The position numbers and the translations under genes were made by a program. A stretch of DNA of 64,000 bases from Xylocopa sonorina (lineage: Eukaryota > Arthropoda > Insecta > Hymenoptera > Apidae): NCBI RefSeq assembly GCF_050948175.1, contig NW_027490164.1:806001-870000 (forward strand), read 5' to 3'. Under the pieces are notes generated by a model. The model saw only the letters and a list, made by a program, of their open reading frames with translations, made no database searches and was not told the DNA's origin. How positions within the stretch are numbered: the stretch's first letter is position 1; each line of letters begins with the position of its first letter. This document shows, piece after piece, positions 39,032-49,779 of the stretch.

Positions 39032-42000
39032 ATCTTATCATGAAACTGAGATATGAGATGCGACATATCGTTTTAAGAAGCATTACAACTCTATTGTTTC
39101 GATCAGCAGATATCTGGGAACGTTAATTCCTAGCAAGGAAGTGTCGCATTTACATTCTTTTGATGTGAATACGAGGTATACATGACACTTCGCAATGAAT
39201 ATTATCCCTTATCATGAAACATAGAAATGAGATGCGATACCGTGTTCTACGAAGTATTAGAGCTCTATTGCTTCGATACATAGACAGCTGCAAACGCTGT
39301 TTCCTAGCAAGAAAGTGTCGCATTTACATTCATTTGAAGTAAATACGATGTTTACATGACACTTCGCAATGAATGTTATATCTTATCATGAAACATAGAA
39401 ATGGGATGCGACATCCCGTTTTCAGAAGCATAAGATATATATTGCTACGGTACGTAGATATCTGGAAACGCTATTTCCTAGCGAGGAAGTGTCGCATTTA
39501 CATTCTGCTTAAGTGAATACGAGGAACACATGACACTTCGCAATGAATATTATATCTTGTCATGAAACATAGAAATGAGATGCGATATCCCGTTTTAAGA
39601 TGCATAAGAAATATATTGCTACGGTACGTAGATATCTGGAAACGCTATTTCCTAGCAAGGAAGTGTCGCATTTACATTCTCTTGAAGTGAATACGAGGAA
39701 CACATGACACTTTGCAATGAATATTATATCTTGTCATGAAACATAGAAATGAGATGCGATATCGTGATTTACGAAGAATTAGAAATCTATTGCTTCGATA
39801 CGTAGACATCTGCAAACGCTACTTCCTAGCAAGGAAGTGTCGCATTTACATTCTTTTGAAGTGTGTACGAGGTATACATGACACTTCGCAATGAATATTA
39901 TATCTTATCATGAAACATCGATATGAAATGCGATATCGCGTTCTAAGAATCGTTAGATCTCTGTTGCTACGATACGTAGACATCTGCAAACTCTATTTCC
40001 TAGAAAGGAGGTGTCGCATTTACATTCATTTGAAGTGAATACGATGTATACATGACACTTCGAAATGAATGTTATATCTTATCATGAAACATAGAAATGA
40101 GATGCGATTTCCCGTTTTTAGAAGCATTAGAACTCTATTGCAACGATACGTAGACATCTGCAAACGCTATTTCCTAGCAAGGAAGCGTCGCATTTACATT
40201 CTTTTGAAGTGAATACGAGGTATACATGACACTTCGCAATGAATATTATATCTTATCATGAAACTGAGATATGAGATGCGACATATCGTTTTAAGAAGCA
40301 TTACAACTCTATTGTTTCGATCAGCAGATATCTGGGAACGTTAATTCCTAGCAAGGAAGTGTCGCATTTACATTCTTTTGATGTGAATACGAGGTATACA
40401 TGACACTTCGCAATGAATATTATACCTTATCATGAAACATAGCAGTGAGATGCGATATCGCGTTTTAAGAAGCACTAGAACTCTATTGCTACGATACGTA
40501 GACATCTGCAAACGCTATTTCCTAGGAAGGAAGTGTGGCATTTACATTCTTTTGAAGTGAATACGAGGAACACATGACACTTCGCAGTGAATATTATATC
40601 TTGTCATGAAACATAGAAATGAGATGCGATATCCCGTTTTAAGATGCATAAGAAATATATTGCTACGGTACGTAGATATCTGGAAACGCTATTTCCTAGC
40701 AAGGAAGTGTCGCATTTACTTTCATTTGAAGTGTAAGCGAGGTATACATGCTACATCGCAATGAATATTATATCTTATCATGAAACATAGAAATGAGATG
40801 CGATATCGCGCTTTGAGAAGCATTAGAACACTATTGCTACGTTACGTACACATCTGCAAACGCTATCTCCTAGCAAGGAAGTGTCGCATTTACATTCATT
40901 TGAAGTGAATAGGAGTTATACATGACACTTCGCAATGAATATTATCCCTTATCATGAAACATAGAAATGAGATGCGATACCGTGTTTTACGAAGTATTAG
41001 AGCTCTATTGCTTCGATACATAGACAGCTGCAAACGCTGTTTCCTAGCAAGAAAGTGTCGCATTTACATTCATTTGAAGTAAATACGATGTTTACATGAC
41101 ACTTCGCAATGAATGTTATATCTTATCATGAAACATAGAAATGAGATGCGACATCCCGTTTTCAGAAGCATAAGATATATATTGCCACGGTACGTAGATA
41201 TCTGGAAACGCTATTTCCTAGCGAGGAAGTGTCGCATTTACATTCTGCTTAAGTGAATACGAGGAACACATGACACTTCGCAATGAATATTATATCTTGT
41301 CATGAAACATAGAAATGAGATGCGAGATCCCGTTTTAAGATGCATAAGAAATATATTGCTACGGTACGTAGATATCTGGAAACGCTATTTCCTAGCAAGG
41401 AAGTGTCGCATTTACATTCTCTTGAAGTGAATACGAGGAACACATGACACATCGCAATGGATATTATATCATATCATGGAACAGAAATGAGATGCGATAT
41501 CGCGGTTTAAGAAGCATTAGAACGCTATTGTTTCGATACGTAAACATCTGCAAACGCTATTTCCTAACAAGCCCTACTACTTCGATGCGTAGACATCTGC
41601 CATCGCTATTTCCTAGCATGGAAGTGTCGCATTTACATTGATTTGAAGTGTATGCAAGGTATACAAGCTACTTCGCAATGAATATTATATCTTATCATGA
41701 AACATAGAAATGAGATGCGATATCACATCTTAAGAAGCATTAGAAATCTATTGCTTCGATACGTAGACATCTGCAAACGCTATATCCTAGCAAGCAAGTG
41801 TCGCATTTACATTCCTTTTAAAGGAATACGAGGTATACATGACGCTTCGCAATGAATATTATATCTTATCATAAAACGTAGAAATACGATGCGACATCTC
41901 GTTATAAGGAGCATTATAACTCTATTTCATCGATACGTAGACATCTGCAAACGCTATTTCCTAGCAAGGAAGTGTCGCATTTACTTTCAATTGAAGTGTA

Positions 42001-43651
42001 AGCGAGGTATACATGCTACATCGCAATGAATATTATATCTTATCATGAAACATAGAAATGAGATGCGATATCGCGCTTTGAGAAGCATTAGAACACTATT
42101 GCTACGTTACGTACACATCTGCAAACGCTATTTCCTAGCAAGGAAGTGTCGCATTTACATTCATTTGAAGTGAATAGGAGTTATACATGACACTTCGCAA
42201 TGAATATTATCCCTTATCATGAAACATAGAAATGAGATGCGATACCGTGTTTTACGAAGTATTAGAGCTCTATTGCTTCGATACATAGACAGCTGCAAAC
42301 GCTGTTTTCTAGCAAGAAAGTGTCGCATTTACATTCATTTGAAGTAAATACGATGTTTACATGACACTTCGCAATGAATGTTATATCTTATCATGAAACA
42401 TAGAAATGAGATGCGACATCCCGTTTTCAGAATCATAAGAAATATATTGCTACGGTACGTAGATATCTGGAAACGCTATTTCCTAGCAAGGAAGTGTCGC
42501 ATTTACATTCTTCTGAAGTGAATACGAGGTATACATGACACTTCGCAATGAATATTATACCTTATCATGAAACTGAGAAATGAGATGCGACATATCGTTT
42601 TAAGAAGCATTACAACTCTATTGTTTCGATCAGCAGATACCTGGGAACGTTAATTCCTAGCAAGGAAGTGTCGCATTTACATTCTTTTGATGTGAATACG
42701 AGGTATACATGACACTTCGCAATGAATATTATACCTTATCATGAAACATAGCAGTGAGATGCGATATCGCGTTTTAAGATGCACTAGAACTCTATTGCTA
42801 CGATACGTAGACATCTGCAAACGCTATTTCCTAGGAAGGAAGTGTCGCATTTACATTCTTCTGAAGTGAGTACGAGGAACACATGACACTTCGCAATGAA
42901 TATTATATCTTGTCATGAAACATAGAAATGAGATGCGATATCCCGTTTTAAGATGCATAAGAAATATATTGCTACGGTACGGAGATATTTGCAGTCGCTG
43001 TTTCCTAGTAAGGAAGTGTCGCATTTACATTCTTTTGAAGTGAATACGATGTATACATGACACTTCGCAATGAATATTATATATTATCATGAAACATAGA
43101 AATGAGAATCGATATCGCGTTTTGAGAAGCATTAGAACTCTAATGGTACGATACGTAGACATCTGCAAACGCTATTTCCTATTAAGGCAGTGTCGCATTT
43201 ACATACCTTTGAAGTAAATACGAGGTATACTTGACACTTCGCAGAGAATATTATATCTTATCACCAAACATAGAAATGATATGAGGTATCGCGTTTTAAG
43301 AAGCATTAGAACTCTACTGCTACAGAACGTAGACATCTGCAAACGCTGTTTCCTAGCAAGGAAGTGTTGCACTTACATCCTTTTGAGGCGAATACGAGGT
43401 ATACATAACACTCCACAATGAATATTACATCTTATCACGAAACATAGAAATGAGATGCAACATCGCGATTTAAGAAGCACTAGAACTCTATTGCTCCGAT
43501 ACTTAGACATCTGCAAACGCTATTTCCTAGCAAGGAAGTATCGCATTTACATCCAATTGAAGTGTATGCGAGGTATACGTGACATTTCGCAATGAATACT
43601 ATATCTTATCATGGAACATAGAAATGAGATGCGATATCGCGTTTTAAGAAG

Positions 43652-45640
43652 CATTAGAACACTATTGCTACGATACGTAGACATCTGCAAATGCTATTTA
43701 ATAGTAGGGACGTGTCGCATTTACATTCTTTTGAAGTGCATACGAGGTATACATGACACTTCGCAATGAATATTATATCCTATCATGAAACGTAGATATG
43801 AGATGCGATATGACGATTTAAGAAGCATTAGAAAACAATTGCTTCGATACGTAGACATCTGCAAACGCTATTTCCAAGCAAGGAAGTGTAGCATTTACAT
43901 TCTTTTGAAGTGAATACGAGGTATTCATAAGACTGCACAATGAATATTATATCTTATCATGAAACATAGAAATGAGATGCGATATCGCGATTTAAGAAGC
44001 TTCAGAACACTATTACCGCGATACGTAGATATCTGCAAACACCCTTTCCTAGCAAGGAACTGTCGCATTCAAATTCATTTGAAGTGTATGCGAGGTATAC
44101 ATGACACTTCGCAATGAATATTATATATTATCATGAAACATAGATATGAGATGCGTTGTCGTGAATTAGCAAGCTTTAGAAATATACTGCTTCGATATGT
44201 AGACATCTGCAAACGCTATTTCCTAGCAAGGAAGTGTCGCATTTACATTCTTTTGAAGTGAATACGAGGTACACATAACACTCCACAATGAATATTATAT
44301 ATTATCATGAATCAATGTAATGGGTAGCAATACCGCGTTTTGAGAAGCATTAGAAATCCAATGCCACGAAACGTAGACATCTGCAAACGCTATTTCCTAG
44401 CATGGAAGTGTCGCATTTACACCCATTTGAAGTATAGACGAGATATACATAACACTGCACAATGAATATTATATCTTATCATGAAACATAGAAATGAGAT
44501 GCGATATCGCGATTTAAGAAGCATTAGAACCCTATTACTACGATACGTTGGCATCAGCAAACGCTATTTCCTAGCAAGGAATAGTCGCATCTACATTCTA
44601 CTGAAGTGAGTACGGGGTATACATGACACTTCCCAATGAATATTATGTCTTATCATGAAACATAGAAATGAGATGCGACATCGCGACTTAAAAAGCATTA
44701 GAACACTATTGCTACGATACGTAGACATCTGCAAATGCTATTTAATAGTAGGGACGTGTCGCATTTACATTCTTTTGAAGTGAATACGAGGTATACATGA
44801 CACTTCGCAATGAATATTATATCCTATCATGAAACGTAGATATGAGATGCGATATGACGATTTAAGAAGCATTAGAAAACAATTGCTTCGATACGTAGAC
44901 ATCTGCAAACGCTATTTCCAAGCAAGGAAGTGTAGCATTTACATTCTTTTGAAGTGAATACGAGGTATTCATAACACTGCACAATGAATATTATATCTTA
45001 CCGTGAAACATAGAAATGAGATGCGATATCGCGATTTAAGAAGCTTCAGAACACTATTACCGCGATACGTAGATATCTGCAAACACTCTTTCCTAGCAAG
45101 GAACTGTCGCATTCAAATTCATTTGAAGTGTATGCGAGGTATACATGACACTTCGCAATGAATATTATATATTATCATGAAACATAGATATGAGATGCGA
45201 TGTCGTGAATTAGCAAGCTTTAGAAATATACTGCTTCGATATGTAGACATCTGCAAACGCTATTTCCTAGCAAGGAAGTGTCGCATTTACATTCTTTTGA
45301 AGTGAATACGAGGTACCCATAACACTCCACAATGAATATTATATATTGTCATGAATCAATGTAATGGGTAGCAATATCGCGTTTTGAGAAGCATTAGAAA
45401 TCTAATGCCACGAAACGTAGACATCTGCAAACGCTATTTCCTAGCATGGAAGTGTCGCATTTACACCCATTTGAAGTATAGACGAGATATACATAACACT
45501 GCACAATGAATATTATATCTTATCATGAAACATAGGAATGAGATGCGATATCGCGATTTAAGAAGCATTAGAACCCTATTGCTACGATACGTTGGCATCA
45601 GCAAACGCTATTTCCTAGCAAGGAACAGTCGCATGTACAT
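43652..45640 (-). repeat. Six-monomer (1,044-bp) tandem duplication in older reverse satellite
   Basis: ACTATTGCTACGATACG at 43,661 recurs at 44,705, exactly 1,044 bp (6 x 174) later. Shared rare variants include GCTATTTAATAGTAGGGACG, GATATGACGATTTAAG, TATTACCGCGATACG and ATCAATGTAATGGGTAGC. Copy 1 spans about 43,652-44,695. Copy 2 runs to about 45,640, where similarity fades. Scattered differences (for example ACACCCTTTCC against ACACTCTTTCC) show that it is older than the 25-43 kb amplification. Confidence 0.87.
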
Positions 45641-47731
45641 TCTTTTGAAAGGAATACGTGGTAATCATAACGCTCTACAATGAATATTGTATCTTATCAT
45701 GAAACTTCGAAATGAAATGCGATATCGCGTTTTAAGAAGCAATTGATATTTATTGATTCCATATGTAGACATCAGCAAACGCTATTTCCTAGCAAGGAAG
45801 TGTCGCATTTACATTCATCTGAAGTGTATACGAGGTATACATAACACTCCACAGTGAATATTATATCCTACCATGAAACATAGAAATGAGAAGCGATATC
45901 GCGTTTTAAGCAGTATTAGATCTCTATTGCTACGATACGTAGATATCTGGAGACGCTATTTCCTAGCAAGGAAGTGTCGCATTTACATTCTTCTGAAGTG
46001 AATACGAGACATACATGTCACTTCGCAATGAATATTATATCTTATCATGAAACATAGAAATGTGATGCGATATCGCGTTTTATGAAGTGTCAGAACTCTA
46101 TTGCTACGACACATAGACCTCTGCAAACGCTATTTCCTAGAAAGGAAGTGTCGCATCTACATTCTTTTGAAGTGAAGAGGAGGTGTACATGGCAATTCGC
46201 AATGAATATTATATCTTATCATGAAACATAGAAATGAGGTACGATATCGCCTTTTGAGAAGCATTAGAACTCTAATGCTAAGATACTTATACATCTGCCA
46301 TCGCTATTTCCTCGTAAGAAAGTGTCGCATTTACATTCATTTGAAGTATATGCGAGGTATACATGACACATCGGAATGGATATTATATCTTATCATGAAA
46401 CATATAAATGAGATGCGATATCGCGATTTAAGTAGCATCAGAACTGTATTGCTACGATGCGTAGCGATCTGAATACGCTATTTCCTAGCATGGAAATGTC
46501 GCATTTACATTCGTTTGGAGTGAATGCGAGGTATACATGACACTTCGCAATGAATATTATATCTTATCATGAAACATGGAAGTGAGATGCGATATCGCGT
46601 TTTAAGAAGCATTAGAACTCTATTGCTACGATACGTAGACATCCGCGAACGCTATTTCCTAGGATGGAAATGCCGCATTTACATTCTTTTGAAGTGAATA
46701 CGAGGTATACATGACACTTCGCAATGAATATTATATCTTATCATGTAATATCATAAAAGTGAGATGCGATATCGCGTTTTAAGAAGCATTAGAACCCTAC
46801 TGCCTCGATGCGGAGATATCTGCAATGGCTATTTCCTAGCGTGGAAATGTCGCATTTACATTCTTTTGAAGTGAATACGAGGTGTACATGACACCTCGTA
46901 ATGAATATTATATCTTATCACGAAACATAGGAATGATATGCGATATCGCGATTTAAGTAGCGTTAGAACTCTACTGCTACGATACGTAGACATCTGAATA
47001 CGCTATATCCTAGCAAGGAAGTCTCGCATTTACATTCGTTTGGAGTGAATACGAGGTATACATGACACTTCGCAATGAATATTATATCTTATCATGTAAT
47101 ATCATAAAAGTGAGATGCGATATCGCGTTTTAAGAAGCATTAGAACCCTACTGCCTCGATACGGAGACATCTGCAAACGCTATTTCCTAGCAAGGAAGTG
47201 TCGCATTTACATTCTTTGAAGTGAATGCGAGGTATACATAACACTCCACAATGAATATTATACCTTATCACGAAACATAGGAATGTGATGCGATATCGCG
47301 ATTTAAGTAGCATTAGAACTCTATTGTTACGATACGTAGTCATCTGCAAACGCTATTTCCTAGCAAGGAAGAGTCGCATTTGCATTCATTTGAAGTGTAG
47401 ACGAGGAATACATAGCACCTCGTAATGAATATTATATCTTATCATGAGACATAGGGATGAGGTGCGATATCGCGTTTTAAGTAGAATTAGAACTCTATAG
47501 CTTCGATACAGAGATATCTGGGAACGTAATTTCCTAGAAAGGAAGTGTCGTATTTTGTGACGTAAGGCGTACCGCCTGCCATCCATCAACCTCCTCGCAC
47601 CCCCCAGCATCAACCCCTGGACGCATGCAACCAGCCAAACTCGCCTGCAGAACCAGCAACTGGACGTGTTCGCGCGCGCAGACCTGCACGCGCTCACTCA
47701 CACCGAGTTCCGCTGCCTCACTTGCACCGCC

Positions 47732-47799
47732 GAGTATACCTGTCTCGCTCGTACCGGGCACTAGTGTCTTACTCGCACCACTGAGTATACCTGTCTCGC
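47732..47799. repeat. Imperfect 51-bp tandem repeat
   Basis: GAGTATACCTGTCTCGC occurs at 47,732-47,748 and 47,783-47,799, exactly 51 bp apart, within a run of CTCGCACC-like words. Since 51 is a multiple of three, a minus-strand frame (47,878-47,534) shows a 17-residue repeat with ETGIL(S/G)GAS cores. I regard this as minisatellite-like, not as evidence for a gene. Confidence 0.7.
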
Positions 47800-47970
47800 C
47801 CGCACCAAGGACGGGCAGCCCTATCTCCCTCGCACCGAAGATTCCGTCCTGCAGGAAGACATAGCCGCAGCCCATCACCTGAATGGGGTCTTTTCCAATT
47901 CCGAGAACAGGATCTGCTAGAACCTATATATTACTTCTAAGCTAGGACATACATACCATATCATGACGCA

Positions 47971-47977
47971 TATATAA
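47971..47977 (+). promoter_or_regulatory. Possible TATA box in island 2
   Basis: TATATAA lies at the boundary between an AT-rich stretch and the GC-rich repeat block, about 640 bp upstream of the open frames at 48.6 kb. There is no independent evidence of transcription. Chance occurrence is likely in AT-rich DNA. Confidence 0.15.
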
Positions 47978-48016
47978 GAATTCCTAGATCTAAGTTACAC
48001 TAAGTAAGATGCGTCC

Positions 48017-48040
48017 GGCCAGCGGCATGCGCCGCTAGCC
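48017..48040. other. Imperfect 10-bp-arm hairpin
   Basis: Arms GGCCAGCGGC (48,017-48,026) and GCCGCTAGCC (48,031-48,040) pair with one mismatch around an ATGC loop. It starts the GC-rich block of island 2. Confidence 0.6.
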
Positions 48041-48044
48041 CTAC

Positions 48045-48137
48045 CACGAGCCGCGGGTCCCCACTCGCTGGACCGCGCGCTCTCTGCCTCGAGACGCGAG
48101 TCCCCCACTCGCGGGACCGCGATCTCCCTACCACGAG
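48045..48137. repeat. Two imperfect ~44-bp GC-rich direct repeats
   Basis: CCACTCGC recurs at 48,061 and 48,105 (44 bp apart), within GGGTCCCCACTCGCTGGACC and GAGTCCCCCACTCGCGGGACC. CTACCACGAG brackets the pair at 48,041 and 48,128. This is probably a minisatellite-like local duplication. Confidence 0.55.
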
Positions 48138-48615
48138 CGTCCGCGACCGTAGCGCCCCACGAACCGAGGAGGCCAGAGACGCGTCTCCAGAGCACACACT
48201 CTGACTCGAGATCTCCTAGCTAGGAGTCGAAACCTCTAGTTCTAGATCGTTAACCACCTCAATGTGGGGTTCAGGCATCGTACTTCTATTTCCATTCTAA
48301 CTTAGTCTTAGTCTAAGAATAATTCCAGTTCTTGTATACTTTGAACCTAGAATATATTTTATTTTTACTTTTACTATATCCAAGTACAAGTTCTATTACC
48401 AAGTCTACTATTTCCACATCCATTAATTTTATCAAGTGTTTATAATATTAGTTCTACATTTAACATTACATTTAACTACGAATTCTTCCACGGGTTCTTC
48501 CATACAACTGGGGTTGATCTTCATCAAATTGAAGGAGTATAGAAATCGGCTTTGTGACGTTGAGACCGCCGCTTATCCCTCAGATCTTAGTCGAAAGTAC
48601 AGAAAAACCTGGTGA

Positions 48616-49017
48616 ATGAATCATGCTTCCGGTTTGCGAAGAACGCGACGTGCTAGTAGGAAGAATTTCATACGATCACTTGTGCGTGAATATTTGGAGG
48701 GCGTTCCGAGAGTCCTCGTATACCAGCGGCCTGCCTTCGCACCAGCCCAGACGCCGCTTTCCGAAGCGACCGTCGACGCTTCCGATCCAGACACCACGAC
48801 GCATCACGCCGATTCTGCCACATTCAGCATCATCGCTGAATTCCGACCGCCGTCCTCCTCTTCGCTGGCGACTGATCGAGATTTCCGTAGCAGCCAACAG
48901 AACGAAAACCGCTACGATCCCAGCGAACGATCCTCCACGCCGTTTCTACGTACAAATCGAGAGAGAAGTCATCGAAAGGTAGGGTCTTTCCCTTTTTATC
49001 GCGAGTGTTTTCGCTAG
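48616..49017 (+). CDS. Doubtful open reading frame in island 2 (133 codons), unrecognised
   Basis: This is the longest open frame in the window, starting at ATG 48,616 and ending at TAG. It is rich in Ser, Arg, Thr and Pro, with no domain, signal peptide or membrane segment that I can see. A second frame, starting 7 nt downstream (48,623-48,982, 119 codons, beginning MLPVCEERDVLVGRISYDHL), overlaps it. That second frame ends at an AAAG|GTAGGG donor-like site at 48,979, so it could be a first exon. At most one of these is real, and both may be chance in GC-balanced DNA. Confidence 0.15.
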   Translation: MNHASGLRRTRRASRKNFIRSLVREYLEGVPRVLVYQRPAFAPAQTPLSEATVDASDPDTTTHHADSATFSIIAEFRPPSSSSLATDRDFRSSQQNENRYDPSERSSTPFLRTNRERSHRKVGSFPFYRECFR

Positions 49018-49524
49018 TGTCGCGTCAGCCGAAATTTTCGGACCCGGTCTTAACGCGTTCCCGCGGACCGAATTACCGAAAAATAGGCTCGTGTCGTAAA
49101 GCCTCCGGAGCAACGGAAAATAGTTTCACCGGACGTGATACCTCGTATTCACATCAAAAGAATGTAAATGCGACACTTCCTTGCTAGGAAATAAGGTTTG
49201 CAGATATCTACGTATCGAAGAAATAGAGCTCTAATGCTTCTTGAAACGCCATATCGCATCTCATTTCTATGTTTCATCATAAGATATAATATTCATTGCG
49301 AAGTGTCATGTATACCTCGCCTTCACATCCAAAGAATGTAAGTGCGACACTTCTTTGCTAGGAAGTAGCATTTGCAGATGTCTACGTATCGAAGCAATAG
49401 TGTTCTAATGCTTCTTAAAGCGCAAAGTCGCTCCTCATTTCTATGTTTCATGATAAGGTATAATATTCATTGCGAAGTGTCATGTATACCTCGTATTCAC
49501 TTCAAAAGAATGTAAATGCGACAC

Positions 49525-49538
49525 TTCCTTGCTAGGAA
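49525..49538. other. Satellite dyad 2 (TTCCTTGCTAGGAA), representative
   Basis: TTCCT-TGCT-AGGAA has perfect 5-bp arms, at consensus monomer positions 104-117 when counting from GCGATATCGC as 1. Many monomers have ATGCT in place of TTGCT, which changes the outer loop but mostly keeps the AGGAA arm. Confidence 0.8.
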
Positions 49539-49555
49539 ATAGCGTTTGCAGATGT

Positions 49556-49568
49556 CTACGTATCGTAG
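49556..49568. other. Satellite dyad 3 (CTACGTATCGTAG), representative
   Basis: CTACG-TAT-CGTAG has perfect 5-bp arms, at consensus positions 135-147. It is lost in monomers with CGAAGC or CGAGGC at this place, so not every monomer has it. Confidence 0.8.
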
Positions 49569-49769
49569 CAATAGAGTTCTAATGCATCTTAAAACGAGAT
49601 GTCGCGTCCCATTTCAATGTTTCATGATAAGATGTAATATTCATTGCGAAGTGTCATGTATACCTCGTATTCACATCAAAAGAATGTAAATGCGACACTT
49701 CATTGCTAGGAAATAGCGTTTGCAGATTTCTACGTATATTAGCAATAGAGTTCTAATGCTTCTCAAAAC

Positions 49770-49779
49770 GCGATATCGC
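49770..49779. other. Satellite dyad 1 (GCGATATCGC palindrome), representative
   Basis: This is a perfect 10-bp palindrome with no loop, present in the majority of monomers of all three arrays in both orientations (it reads the same on both strands). It contains two CpG dinucleotides within an otherwise AT-rich monomer. Confidence 0.85.

Larger units (their letters stand above)
25370..42990 (-). repeat. Homogenised HOR zone of the reverse array (n x 174 + 47 bp units)
   Basis: A distinctive junction (AACAAGCCCTACTACTTCG), caused by a 49-bp partial monomer, occurs seven times, with AAGCCC at 25,981, 27,589, 29,376, 33,772, 36,603, 38,390 and 41,569. The spacings are 1,608, 1,787, 4,396, 2,831, 1,787 and 3,179. 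Each equals n x 174 + 47 (n = 9, 10, 25, 16, 10, 18) after allowing for a 5-bp deletion at about 26,299 and a 1-bp deletion at about 33,752. The +47 is the 49-bp partial monomer minus a constant 2-bp deletion (GAAACAGAAATG). So one founder unit was amplified by exchanges in register. Confidence 0.9.
23641..47555 (-). repeat. 174-bp satellite array, reverse orientation (array 2)
   Basis: This is the same monomer as the forward arrays but reverse-complemented. CAATGAATATTATATCTTATCATGAAACATAG recurs every 174 bp, about 135 units between 23,954 and 47,424. The left few kilobases are individual diverged monomers. About 25.4-43.0 kb is homogenised in multi-monomer blocks, and 43.0-47.5 kb is again older. 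It ends abruptly at about 47,555, inside a monomer (GGAAGTGTCGTATTT), against non-satellite DNA. Confidence 0.97.
47556..49138. other. Non-satellite island 2 at the second orientation switch
   Basis: About 1.6 kb of non-satellite DNA lies between reverse (left) and forward (right) monomers, with sharp edges and no decayed satellite. The sub-structure is GC-rich DNA with a 51-bp tandem repeat (47.6-47.9 kb), a TATATAA (47,971), GC-rich DNA with a hairpin and about 44-bp imperfect repeats (48.0-48.2 kb), AT-rich DNA (48.25-48.5 kb), and a region with open frames on the plus strand (48.6-49.02 kb). It could be a piece of a retroelement or of unique genomic DNA. No terminal repeats, target-site duplication or enzyme motif are visible. 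Confidence 0.55.

Noticed and set aside
47534..47878. 114-codon minus-strand frame with a 17-residue repeat, and overlapping frames on both strands
   Set aside because: Several overlapping frames are open at once because the DNA is GC-rich. The peptide repeat simply reflects the 51-bp DNA repeat, and the frame runs into satellite sequence.
47995..48197. Two overlapping Arg/Ala-rich minus-strand frames
   Set aside because: They lie over the hairpin and ~44-bp repeat block. Both frames being open in the same DNA argues for low stop-codon density, not coding.
47556..48600. Solo LTR starting TGTGACG at the left edge of island 2
   Set aside because: No matching CA terminus with flanking target-site duplication, and the flanks are in opposite orientation, which a simple LTR insertion would not produce.
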